Source: DASXTB01 sp036505615 (GTDB lineage Bacteria; Acidobacteriota; UBA6911; JACQSX01). From it: a DNA stretch of 12,898 nt. A program made the position numbers and the translations under genes. Location: the NCBI GenBank assembly GCA_036505615.1, contig DASXTB010000490.1:1-12898 (forward strand), read 5' to 3'. The notes below the pieces were generated by a model. It did not search any database. It worked only from the letters and a program-made list of their open reading frames with translations, and was not told where the DNA came from. Positions 1 through 7,110 of this stretch are shown piece after piece (the first letter of the stretch is position 1; each line of letters begins with the position of its first letter).

Positions 1-1074
1 ATTCTGATCCAAACGCGGGCACTCGATTCCCGTTGAGCGCAGCAGGCTATGGGTATTGGAATCATCAAAGATCGGCTCGCCGCTGAGGTACATGGCGTAG
101 AACGCCAATTTTCGGCTGAGAAGCTTTTCCAGCATGTTCAATGGGGTCTTCTGTATCTCACGCTGGTTCACGAATTTCATTCCGGTGATCCCGATAGTCT
201 TACACAGCGTTTCCAACCAAACTCGATTGACGGTAGGGCTGGGATTCACAAGGTGAAAGGTCTTACCGATGCTTTCTCTGCGGCGCGAAATGTGATGAAT
301 GGCGTCGATTACATAATCGACTGGGACCATGTTCAGCGTTTGTGTGGCCTTCCCCACAATTCGAACGGGCAGCTCCATCAGCCCGTCCAGCTTGCTTGCA
401 AAGGGAAGTCGCTGCAGCAATCCGACAATTCCCCTGAGAAAAGCATACACTCCGTGAAAGTGAGTAATACGTCCGTCTCGCGAGCTGCCGACAACGATAC
501 TGGGCCGGTAAACGGAGCATTGGATGGTGCGACGCGCTTCGAATTCTTTTGCCAGAAGCTCAGCCAGACACTTGGACTCCTCATAGGGATTTTTAAAGTC
601 CTGCCCTACAAATATTTCATCTTCTGTGACGACACCCTGGCGCCTGCCGGCGATATAAGCGGTGCTGAGGAAATGAACGCGCCGGCTCTGCGTCTGCTCG
701 GCCAGAGTCAGGGCATTACGGCAGCCCATCAGATTGGTACGAAAAGTTTCCTGCTGGTCTTCCTCCGCGAATGAGAGGGAGGCGGCGCAGTGCCAAACCT
801 CCGAAGCCGCAACCAGCTTCTGGTAGTCGATAGCGCGGAGCCCGAAATCAGGCAAGGCGACATCGCCATAAACGACCTCGATACGCTTCAGGGCTTCGCG
901 AACTGCGCTTTCATTGTCGGCAATTTTCGATAGGACCTGAGCCATCCGCTCTTGTCCCGAACGGCAGGCCTGCCGCAGCAACAGCTTTAGCCGGCGACCT
1001 TCTTCAATCAGTTTCCAGGCCAAATGGCTTCCCAGGAAGCCAGTGGCGCCGGTAAGAAAAATCTTGTTTTCCAT
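1..1074 (-). CDS. Extended SDR, thioester-reductase/male-sterility type (C-terminus cut by window edge)
   Basis: Reading leftward from the ATG at 1074-1072 gives 358 codons with no stop to base 1, so the C-terminus lies outside the window. The N-terminus carries the Rossmann glycine motif TGATGFLG (residues 8-15). A serine/threonine strand follows (LSTAY, 136-140) and then the catalytic YEESK (Y164, K168), so the Tyr-Lys pair of short-chain dehydrogenases is intact. The arrangement resembles the NAD_binding_4 group, which reduces acyl thioesters or acts as sugar or sterol epimerase/dehydrogenase. The substrate cannot be read from the sequence. The gene starts 8 bp after the glycosyltransferase stop, and its AGAGG ribosome site overlaps that stop codon, so the two are almost certainly co-transcribed. 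An NAD-dependent epimerase is the main alternative. Family confident, specific reaction unknown. Confidence 0.85.
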   Translation of the reverse strand, partial: MENKIFLTGATGFLGSHLAWKLIEEGRRLKLLLRQACRSGQERMAQVLSKIADNESAVREALKRIEVVYGDVALPDFGLRAIDYQKLVAASEVWHCAASLSFAEEDQQETFRTNLMGCRNALTLAEQTQSRRVHFLSTAYIAGRRQGVVTEDEIFVGQDFKNPYEESKCLAELLAKEFEARRTIQCSVYRPSIVVGSSRDGRITHFHGVYAFLRGIVGLLQRLPFASKLDGLMELPVRIVGKATQTLNMVPVDYVIDAIHHISRRRESIGKTFHLVNPSPTVNRVWLETLCKTIGITGMKFVNQREIQKTPLNMLEKLLSRKLAFYAMYLSGEPIFDDSNTHSLLRSTGIECPRLDQN

Positions 1075-1082
1075 TCACGCCT

Positions 1083-2210
1083 CTAGTTGGCCATGAATTT
1101 TAGCCCGGCCGCAATTCGCTGCGCCGCCCCCGGCCGGTAGAAGGCGCGGATATTGCTTCGAAACTGAGCCAGTTGCATCGGGTCTTCAACCAGGCGAGCC
1201 AGGGTCTTTATAATGGATGTATCCTTTTCGACCCAAAAGCCAAGGCCTCGCGAACGGATGGTTTCTGCCAGACCGCGCTCCTGCGTCATGATCGGAGTAA
1301 CTGCATTGACTGCTACGGGCAATCCGACGGCGAAGGCCTCAAACATGGTCAGCGCCCCCGCCTTGCTTATCATCAGATCCGAGACCGACATTAGTTCATG
1401 CATGCGGTCGGTTCTGGCCACCAATAGCGCCGGCACTCGAGACCCCTGCCGAATCCGCTGAATTGGTTCGTCCCAGTCAAAGCCATGGACGAATATCAGC
1501 TGAAGGGGCAGATCGGAGAGCGCAATCTGTCGATAAAAGTCAAAGAATATCCTATTTCCCACCCAGCCTGAATTGAGCAGTAGCGTGAATCGGCCTGGGT
1601 CCAGTTGATTCTGGAGCTTTAAGCTTTCCAAGTTGGGCGGCGCAGTCTCAAAGCAACGCTGGACAGGCATCCCGGTAACTGCAATCTTCTGGCCAGCGAT
1701 GCCGTTTGACAGCAATTGCTGGCGTGCCTCCTCGGTGGCTACAAAATACCGATCCACTTCGGCGCATGTCCAGCCTCTCCAAAAGCCGGGTCCGGGATCG
1801 GTCACGACGCAGGCCATGGGAATTTGGGGAGTCGTCTGGCGGCACAGATGCGCGAAGAAATGATTGGTCATAGGGTGAAAGGAGACGACCACATCAGGTT
1901 TTTGCTCGCGCAGGAAGCGTGTTCCCCAGGCACGGAAAAAGCGAAAAACAAGACGCCGCTCGTTAGGGCGCAGAAGATTTACAGCGCGGTAATACCAGTT
2001 CATGCGCTCGGGACGAGAGCGCAACATTCGATTGTAAGTGCCGCTGGCGTGGCGACACAGGCGGCTGGACTGCTCCATCGGATGTCCGACATGGATGCGG
2101 CAGTGAGCCGATTGCAGCGCTTCTGCCACTGCTGCTGCGGCGCTGTTATGCCCGTTGCCGGTGTGGGCGCTCAGGAATAGGAACCGCTTTCGTTGGGAAT
2201 TTGCCGACAT
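1083..2210 (-). CDS. MGDG synthase/MurG-like glycosyltransferase (GT28 family)
   Basis: This 375-residue protein has the two halves of the diacylglycerol glycosyltransferase family. The N-terminal MGDG-synthase domain carries TGNGHNSAAAAV (residues 17-28), then VVTDPGPGFWRGW (135-147) and VATEEARQQL (157-166). The C-terminal GT28 domain carries the nucleotide-sugar loop around SDLMISKAGALTMFEA (277-292). Members move a hexose from UDP-sugar to diacylglycerol or a related lipid at the inner membrane face; no transmembrane segment is visible, as expected for a peripheral enzyme. Length is normal. The acceptor is not determinable; the SDR directly downstream suggests a modified glycolipid rather than simple MGDG. 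The ATG at 2210-2208 has only a weak GGG upstream. The MITE-like element ends 50 bp upstream, so promoter signals may lie in or next to it. Confidence 0.9.
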   Translation of the reverse strand: MSANSQRKRFLFLSAHTGNGHNSAAAAVAEALQSAHCRIHVGHPMEQSSRLCRHASGTYNRMLRSRPERMNWYYRAVNLLRPNERRLVFRFFRAWGTRFLREQKPDVVVSFHPMTNHFFAHLCRQTTPQIPMACVVTDPGPGFWRGWTCAEVDRYFVATEEARQQLLSNGIAGQKIAVTGMPVQRCFETAPPNLESLKLQNQLDPGRFTLLLNSGWVGNRIFFDFYRQIALSDLPLQLIFVHGFDWDEPIQRIRQGSRVPALLVARTDRMHELMSVSDLMISKAGALTMFEAFAVGLPVAVNAVTPIMTQERGLAETIRSRGLGFWVEKDTSIIKTLARLVEDPMQLAQFRSNIRAFYRPGAAQRIAAGLKFMAN

Positions 2211-2260
2211 GAAAAGCCCAAATGGTAGCAGAAAAGCTTAGGCAGATCACTAAGTGTCCG

Positions 2261-2499
2261 ATTCAGAACCGCTCCCGTCAGAGCCTTTAATAAGATTGAT
2301 TCAGCCTGTACGGGCGACCCTGTGTGGTCGCCCGCTGCAGAATCCATCGGATTTTTCTTGACTCCGTTCCGAAGTACATCCGCGGAAACTGTGCAAATTG
2401 TTTCGCTAACCCATCAGCTATTGCGGCGGGCGGCCACATAGGGCCGCCCGTACGATCAGATGGATTTTTCCACCCCCTCTGACGGACGCGGTTCTGAAT
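2261..2499. mobile_element. MITE-like element with 23-bp terminal inverted repeats and two internal hairpins
   Basis: The ends 2261-2283 and 2477-2499 are inverted copies, 21 of 23 bases matching, both beginning ATTCAGAACCGC read inward. Inside lies a second inverted pair, 2308-2335 and 2426-2453, 25 of 28 matching. Each inner copy is itself a hairpin with a 9-bp stem and 6-base loop (stems 2311-2319/2326-2334 and 2427-2435/2442-2450). One stem pair differs between the two hairpins as A-T versus G-C, so pairing is kept. No transposase and no clear target duplication are visible. The only long reading frame through it (minus strand, 2287-2685) looks spurious. This fits a non-autonomous insertion element or a large REP/BIME-type repeat. 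It lies in the upstream region of the glycosyltransferase gene. Confidence 0.7.
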
Positions 2500-2766
2500 T
2501 TTTAGTCTTCTTTGGCCTCTTCGTTCTATTTGCCAAGTGGTGAATGGATATGTCCGGCTTTGTGCATATTCCGCCTGCGCATCCGGCGTCGCTACTGTGT
2601 TATTCTTGCTTCGAGCGGTGACGATCGTTCCAAGTACCGGATTCAGAGGTTTAATGTCCGGGGCGTCAGGAATGAGCTTCCACAACGGAAAGCCAGGAAT
2701 CCTGTTATCAGGAGCGCCACCTCCTTATCGCGCCGCTCATACTATTTTGTAGGAGGATTGGCATCG
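2500..2766 (+). other. Non-coding leader of the zinc-ribbon gene with alternative hairpins
   Basis: No convincing gene lies between the MITE-like element and the GTG at 2767, although the frame stays open upstream. The last 65 bases hold overlapping short inverted repeats: CAGG 2694-2697 with CCTG 2701-2704; TCCTG 2700-2704 with CAGGA 2709-2713; AGGAG 2710-2714 with CTCCT 2721-2725; CCTCCT 2720-2725 with the ribosome site AGGAGG 2751-2756. Several are mutually exclusive, and the last would hide the ribosome site. All stems are only 4-6 bp, so chance is a real alternative. No clear -35/-10 pair was found. Confidence 0.3.
2751..2756 (+). promoter_or_regulatory. Strong Shine-Dalgarno site fixing the zinc-ribbon start
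   Basis: AGGAGG ends 10 bases before the GTG at 2767-2769. The in-frame TTG at 2758 is too close to the site to be used. The hexamer is exactly complementary to CCTCCT at 2720-2725. Confidence 0.7.
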
Positions 2767-2946
2767 GTGGCAGAGAAGATCAGTAAAACGGCTCGAGCCA
2801 GCCTGGGCGACAAGGCTGTTCATACGGGAAAGCAATGTCCCAAGTGCAAGACTGTTATGGTGGCGACCCGCGTCATCAAAACGCCCGAGCAACCCGGCGG
2901 AATGTATTGGATCTGTCCCAAAGACGATCATCGGGAAAAGATCTAA
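2767..2946 (+). CDS. Small zinc-ribbon-like protein, 59 residues, function unknown
   Basis: The start is GTG at 2767, chosen for the AGGAGG 10 bases upstream; the frame is open further 5' but that part reads as arginine-rich, low-quality sequence. The product has CPKC (C24, C27) and ICPKDDH (C50, H55), so CxxC-x22-C-x4-H could bind one zinc with three cysteines and one histidine. A lysine-rich N-terminus (KISKTAR) and the segment EQPGGMYW precede the second half-site. No signal peptide or membrane segment is visible, so it is probably cytoplasmic. I do not recognise a named family; small single zinc ribbons often bind nucleic acid or a protein partner, but nothing here shows which. It stands alone, convergent with the M24 peptidase, and its stop lies 3 bp before the heptamer array. 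Confidence 0.75.
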   Translation: MAEKISKTARASLGDKAVHTGKQCPKCKTVMVATRVIKTPEQPGGMYWICPKDDHREKI

Positions 2947-2949
2947 CTT

Positions 2950-3358
2950 AAGTCCAAAGTCGAAAGTCCAAAGTCGAAGGTCCAAGGCGAAGGTCCAGAG
3001 TCGAAGGTCGCAGGTCGAAAGTCCAAAGTCGAAGGTCCAAGGTCCAAAGTCGAAGGTTCAGAGTCGAAGGTCCAATGTCCAAAGTCGAAAGTCCAAAGTC
3101 GCAGGTCGCCGGTCGTCTGGCAACCTTGGCTTACAGATTGCCAATACAGGCACTATTGTTGAAAACTAGCCAGGCCGATCACGCGCTTAGTTTATCTGCG
3201 TTCGACTTGGCACCTGCGACCTTCGACTTTGAACTTTCGACCTGCGACCTTCGACTTTGGACTTTCGACTTTGGACTTTCGACCTGCGACCTTCGACTCT
3301 GGACCTTCGCCTTGGACCTTCGACTTTGGACCTTGGACTTTGGACTTTCGACTTTGAA
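2950..3358. repeat. Inverted pair of degenerate heptamer arrays, word ARGTCSA
   Basis: The left arm, 2950-3116, reads as about 24 head-to-tail heptamers (AAGTCCA, AAGTCGA, AGGTCCA, AGGTCGC and variants), with a single 6-base unit near 2985. The right arm, 3201-3358, is the reverse complement of the same kind of array, about 23 units. The 84 bp between them (3117-3200) are unique, with no recognised feature. A stretch of 68 bp is identical in inverted orientation: 2966-3033 and 3264-3331. The arms fill the whole space between two convergent genes: the left arm starts 3 bp after the zinc-ribbon stop, the right arm ends at the base before the peptidase stop. A transcript from either side would fold into a very long hairpin, so a bidirectional 3'-end role is plausible but unproven. 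Confidence 0.9.
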
Positions 3359-4588
3359 TTACGGCCTATCTATCGCGTCCTGCGTCTCGCCTAAAAACTC
3401 GCATCCGTCCCCGGTAATTCGCATGATGTCTTCCAGCCGGATCCCAAATTCTCCGTAAATGTAAATCCCTGGCTCGTCGCTGAAAGTCATGCCTGGCTGC
3501 AAAGTCAGCTTGTTGCCTCGGACAAGGTAGGGTTCCTCGTGGATGTCCATTCCGATTCCGTGGCCGAGCCGGTGAGTAAAATACTTGTAATCCGGACCAT
3601 ATCCCGCCTTTTCAATCACCCCGCGGGCAGCAGCATCGACGTCCTCACATGGTACGCCGGCCCGGGCAGTCCGCCGCGCCGCGGCTTGCGCTTCATGCAC
3701 CACATTGAAGACTTCAATCTGCTTCCGCGAAGGCTTTCCAAAAACCACCGTGCGTGTCACGTCGGACTGATAACCTTCAACAGTGCACCCGTCATCCACC
3801 AGGACGACGTCTCCTTCGCGAAGGCTTCTTCGAACCATGGATCCGTGTGGAAACGCCGAATTGGGGCCGAAACTTACCGCTACTGTGCCACGCGCCCCCA
3901 GCATTGAATAAGCACGGCCGATCGTGCCCGCCAGCTCTTCCTGGCTCATCCCTTCGCGAAGAATCCCGAGCGCCGCGCGGTAGGCCTGCTTGGTAATTTG
4001 GTTGGCCAGCAGCATGTATTCCAGCTCCTTTGCATCCTTCACCATGCGGCAGCCATCGGAGATCGGCTTGCCGCTGACGAATCTGAGGCCAGTCGCCGCC
4101 TTTCTCAGGCCGTCAAGCACGAAAAAACGCACTGTCGGCTCAATGGCAATGTCCCCGGTGATGATGTTCCTATCGGCCAGTGATTTTCGTACCAGGACGT
4201 AAGGATCCTGATGCTCCTGCCAAGGGCGAATATCTTTGCCGATCTTGATCTGTTCTCTGGCTCTCTGTTCTTCAAATCCCGGACAGACGTAGATCAATTC
4301 CCCGTTTGTGGGAATGACGGCGGCAAACATGCGCTCGGAAAGTCCCCATTGAACACCGGTGAAGTAGCGCATGCTAGTGCCACCATTCAGGTAGAGCGCG
4401 GCGATGCGCCGCTGCCGCATCAACCCGCGCGCTTTTTCAATTCGTCTCTCATAATCGCTCACATCCAGCGGTTTGACTTGAGCGGTCATATTTTTCAAGT
4501 AAGACAAATCCGAGCGTTGCGGCATCTCTGGCAAAGGGGACAGGGCAGCGCCCATCAGCGTGGCGCCCAGGAAGTCTCGTCGTTTCAT
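3359..4588 (-). CDS. Tat-exported M24 family metallopeptidase (Xaa-Pro aminopeptidase/prolidase type)
   Basis: This 409-residue protein begins KRRDFLGATLMG, a twin-arginine signal followed by a short hydrophobic stretch, so it is probably exported to the periplasm. A creatinase-type N-terminal domain spans roughly 40-175 and the pita-bread peptidase domain roughly 185-400. All five expected metal ligands are present: D265 (LVDDG), D276 (QSDVTRT), H343 (RLGHGIG), E372 (SDEPG) and E386 (RLEDI); H350 is the usual second histidine. It should bind two Mn, Co or Zn ions and release the N-terminal residue before proline, or split X-Pro dipeptides. The ATG overlaps the stop of the upstream gene as ATGA, and its GAGG ribosome site (4600-4597) lies within codons for that protein's basic tail, so the two are translationally coupled. 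The stop abuts the heptamer array. Confidence 0.92.
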   Translation of the reverse strand: MKRRDFLGATLMGAALSPLPEMPQRSDLSYLKNMTAQVKPLDVSDYERRIEKARGLMRQRRIAALYLNGGTSMRYFTGVQWGLSERMFAAVIPTNGELIYVCPGFEEQRAREQIKIGKDIRPWQEHQDPYVLVRKSLADRNIITGDIAIEPTVRFFVLDGLRKAATGLRFVSGKPISDGCRMVKDAKELEYMLLANQITKQAYRAALGILREGMSQEELAGTIGRAYSMLGARGTVAVSFGPNSAFPHGSMVRRSLREGDVVLVDDGCTVEGYQSDVTRTVVFGKPSRKQIEVFNVVHEAQAAARRTARAGVPCEDVDAAARGVIEKAGYGPDYKYFTHRLGHGIGMDIHEEPYLVRGNKLTLQPGMTFSDEPGIYIYGEFGIRLEDIMRITGDGCEFLGETQDAIDRP

Positions 4589-5058
4589 TTCTTTTTCCTC
4601 TTTTCCGATTTTCCAATCAGTCCTTTAAATGGCGGCACCACGTTCCATTCAATATAGCGATCCTGCAACGCATGTAAGCCCAGGCAAGGAAGCGCGCTGT
4701 ACAGGCCCGCCCGCTCGTGTTCCGGGATTTCATGGTGATCTAGCAACTGCTCCACCATGCTGAAGGAGGCGTCAGCCTCTTCTTCGGTAACGGATGGATG
4801 CAGGACCAGAGGATGGGGGGCGTCTTCCTCTATGCCCACGAGACGCCCCTCACAAAAAATACGCAGGCGCTGGTCCATTCCCTTCCATCTAACCTCATTG
4901 CAAGAGAGCGAATGGTGGAGAGCGACGATATTGACCGCATGTAGAAGGAACGACTGCTCCCTGGGGGAAAGCGCGTACTCGTCAGAGAGGGTCTCCAACA
5001 TTTTCCAGGCAGTCCGGACTTGATCTGCGTTGATTGTGTAGGTCTCGGATTTAGTCAT
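4585..5058 (-). CDS. Unknown 157-residue protein coupled to the M24 peptidase
   Basis: I do not recognise this protein. It has no signal peptide or membrane segment and appears soluble and acidic in the middle (GIEEDAPHPL, VTEEEAD). It has helical-looking stretches around 10-55 and 88-120 and ends in a basic tail KSEKRKKK. Two of its four cysteines (C53, C69) and several histidines (HHSL, DHHEIPEH) do not form a standard metal motif. An in-frame stop at 5064-5062 lies just before the ATG at 5058, so the start cannot be further upstream. No ribosome site is visible and the heptamer hairpin begins only 18 bases upstream. Its last codons carry the ribosome site of the peptidase gene, and the 4-bp overlap implies a linked role. 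No function is proposed. Confidence 0.75.
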   Translation of the reverse strand: MTKSETYTINADQVRTAWKMLETLSDEYALSPREQSFLLHAVNIVALHHSLSCNEVRWKGMDQRLRIFCEGRLVGIEEDAPHPLVLHPSVTEEEADASFSMVEQLLDHHEIPEHERAGLYSALPCLGLHALQDRYIEWNVVPPFKGLIGKSEKRKKK

Positions 5059-5075
5059 CGGTCATCAATCAAGTT

Positions 5076-5145
5076 GAAAGTCCAAGGTCGAAAGTCAAAA
5101 GTCCAAAGTCGACCTTCGACTTTCGACTTTCGACCTTCGACTTCA
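5076..5145. repeat. Compact heptamer palindrome, same ARGTCSA word as 2950-3358
   Basis: The sequence is an almost loopless inverted repeat centred on GTCGAC at 5108-5113; 29 of 35 positions pair between 5076-5110 and 5111-5145. The arms consist of the words AAAGTCC, AAGGTCG and AAAGTCG and their complements, the family seen at 2950-3358. It starts 5 bp beyond the NAD synthetase stop (5153-5151) and ends about 18 bp before the start of the 157-residue gene, both on the minus strand. In RNA it would be a strong hairpin at the nadE 3' end. No T-run typical of an intrinsic terminator follows it. Confidence 0.9.
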
Positions 5146-5150
5146 GCGGA

Positions 5151-6920
5151 CTATTCCCAAAAGTTCAACAAGGTCTCCCTCAGATCAAAACCAAAGGCGC
5201 GCTCCGATACAACGATGATGGGCGGGCCCTGCAGGCGTTTGTACACCGATCGATTCAGCTGGCCGTAAGTCTTCTTCAGCAGCGCAGCAAAAGTCTCGGA
5301 GTCATAACGGTCATAGATGCTTCGACCCTGGCCATCGGGTGGGAAGTGAGCGCCGTCGAGCGCTCTTTGCCGGAACATGTCCAGCAGCTCCTCCACTGTG
5401 CGGCGCTTCTCAATGAACTGGCCAATAAGAGGGCTGACGACAGGATAGTCAAAAGGATCGACTTGGTCGGGCGACAGCTCCGCGCTGGGAGTTAACGAAA
5501 ATGCGGCTTCCGGAATTATTTCCGCCTGGTGCAACTCGTTGACATGCCGTCCCAGGCGATAAACGTCCAGCTTGGAAAGGTCGCCGATAACCGACAGGCC
5601 GCCACACATGTCTCCGTAAAGTGTGCTGTAGCCCATAGCGATTTCCGTTTCGTTTCCGTTGCTGAGCAGTAATTCCCCCTTGTCATTGGACCGCGCCATT
5701 AGCAGGATTCCCCGCACGCGCGCCTGGATGTTCTCCATGCTGGTACTAGACTTGAAAGCGCCGAGGGCATCCGAATACGTTTCCATGATGCGGTCCACGA
5801 TCGGCTGGATCGGTATCACGATGTGTTCGATGCCGAGGTTCCTGGCCACCGTACGCGCGATCTCCTGAGTGCGGCCCGAGTTGTACTTGCTCGGCATGCT
5901 GATAACCACTACTTTTTCTTTGCCCATGGCGTCCACGGCGATACAGGTTCCCAGGGCCGAGTCAATGCCTCCGGAGAGGCTCTCCAGAATGCCGGTAAAA
6001 ATGCCAAGCTTCTGATAGTAGTCGCGGACAGCCATGCAAAGCGCCCGGTAAATTTCCGCTTCACGATGGAAGCAGGGCTCTTTGACCGTGCTGCCTGAAC
6101 CGTCTTCCATTCGCAGCGTCGCGATTCCTAACTCCTCGTCAAACTGGCGGCACATTTGAATGGTCCGGCCCTGAGAATCGATGGTGAAGCTTCCGCCGTC
6201 AAAGGGGATGACATTCTTGCCGTTGTCCCCGGCACCGACAGTGTTTACGTAGGCAATGGGGATTGAATGCCGGCGCACCTGTTTGAGGACCAGTTCCCTT
6301 CGGCGAAAAATTTTGCCGTCGCGCTCTCCGGGGGAGGCGCAAACGTAAGGCGAAGCATTGATACAAACGATCAACCGGCTTCCCAGTTCTGCAAGCTGCT
6401 GAGTAGGTTTAATGGGATAGTTTTCATCCCAAAGGTCCTCGCAGATTTCCACTCCTATCTTGACGGTGTGTTCTCCCATCCTTAAATCGAACGGCGCTGC
6501 CGGACTGCCGGCTCGAAAATAACGTCTGTCTTCAAAATAGCGATAGCTGGGGAGAAGGGTTTTGTGAATGATCCTCGCGCACACACCATCCTGGCAAACC
6601 GCAGCGGCATTGTAGCGGACCCAGCTCTCATCCGGGCCCAGCGACTGGGCGTCGTAATCTAGAAAACCCGTGATGATGGTTATTTTCCTACTAGCCGGCG
6701 CGATTCGCTCCAGAACGGCCTGTTTGTTTTCGCGCAGAAAGCGTTGATTCATCATCAGCTTCTCATCCAGGCAATAGCCGGGGACCGCCATTTCCGGAAA
6801 AGCGACCAGGCGGCATCCCCGAGCCGCCGCCTCTTCTGCAAAGCGCAGAATTTTCTCGACATTTCCTCGGATATCGCCCGTTTTGGGATTGATTTGTCCC
6901 AGCGCCAGTCGCAGTTCCAT
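5151..6920 (-). CDS. nadE: Glutamine-dependent NAD+ synthetase
   Basis: This 589-residue enzyme carries out the last step of NAD+ synthesis in the cytoplasm: nicotinate adenine dinucleotide, ATP and glutamine give NAD+, AMP, PPi and glutamate. The N-terminal nitrilase-type glutaminase domain (about 1-270) has the full Glu-Lys-Cys triad: E43 in FPEMAVPGY, K120 in HKTLLPSY and C160 in GVEICEDLW. The C-terminal synthetase domain (about 285-585) has the ATP pyrophosphatase loop SLSGGIDSAL (314-323) and the typical YSTLYGDMCGGLSVIGDLSK (431-450). Length is normal for the two-domain form. The ATG at 6920-6918 has no obvious ribosome site. It is divergent from the DUF1549 gene, sharing a 265-bp upstream region. 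Confidence 0.96.
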   Translation of the reverse strand: MELRLALGQINPKTGDIRGNVEKILRFAEEAAARGCRLVAFPEMAVPGYCLDEKLMMNQRFLRENKQAVLERIAPASRKITIITGFLDYDAQSLGPDESWVRYNAAAVCQDGVCARIIHKTLLPSYRYFEDRRYFRAGSPAAPFDLRMGEHTVKIGVEICEDLWDENYPIKPTQQLAELGSRLIVCINASPYVCASPGERDGKIFRRRELVLKQVRRHSIPIAYVNTVGAGDNGKNVIPFDGGSFTIDSQGRTIQMCRQFDEELGIATLRMEDGSGSTVKEPCFHREAEIYRALCMAVRDYYQKLGIFTGILESLSGGIDSALGTCIAVDAMGKEKVVVISMPSKYNSGRTQEIARTVARNLGIEHIVIPIQPIVDRIMETYSDALGAFKSSTSMENIQARVRGILLMARSNDKGELLLSNGNETEIAMGYSTLYGDMCGGLSVIGDLSKLDVYRLGRHVNELHQAEIIPEAAFSLTPSAELSPDQVDPFDYPVVSPLIGQFIEKRRTVEELLDMFRQRALDGAHFPPDGQGRSIYDRYDSETFAALLKKTYGQLNRSVYKRLQGPPIIVVSERAFGFDLRETLLNFWE

Positions 6921-6984
6921 TTGTTTAACACTGCCAGAAATAGGTCCGTCGCGGCAAGAACCAACAAATCGCAGGCGGCTGGGT

Positions 6985-7021
6985 TGTCAAAACACCTCCA
7001 GGCGCCGATGGTTTTTTGACA
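6985..7021. promoter_or_regulatory. Symmetric element in the divergent nadE/DUF1549 control region
   Basis: Inverted 12-mers lie at 6985-6996 and 7010-7021, 11 of 12 bases matching, separated by 13 bp that contain the palindrome GGCGCC. Each outer end is a perfect TTGACA pointing outward, one toward nadE and one toward the DUF1549 gene. Neither has a good -10 at 16-18 bp, so these may be paired regulator half-sites or a hairpin rather than two promoters. Confidence 0.35.
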
Positions 7022-7110
7022 CTCTGGGGACAACTTCGCTGGGGATGAAAAGCGTCAAGAATCTGTGACTTAACGTAACTTATTTAATTCATTTATGGAC
7101 TCAAAATCAC

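Noticed and set aside
49..774. A 241-codon plus-strand reading frame
   Set aside because: It is antisense to the SDR, whose catalytic motifs are intact on the minus strand.
2287..2685. A 132-codon minus-strand reading frame
   Set aside because: Most of it is the MITE-like element translated; hairpins become proline- and arginine-rich sequence, and there is no ribosome site or recognisable domain.
2950..3358. CRISPR array
   Set aside because: Units are 7 bases, contiguous and degenerate, with no spacers and no cas genes nearby.
3075..3458. A 127-codon plus-strand reading frame with a seven-residue repeating protein (DLRLWTF-type)
   Set aside because: It is the heptamer array read in frame (three heptamers equal seven codons), without a ribosome site, and it runs into the antisense of the peptidase gene end.
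5076..5145. Classical intrinsic terminator of nadE
   Set aside because: The stem is strong but no run of T follows on the minus strand, so it is listed as a repeat only.
6962..6990. A full sigma-70 promoter for nadE from the TTGACA at 6990-6985
   Set aside because: The hexamer 17 bp downstream is TTGTTG, too poor a -10, so only the symmetric element is reported.
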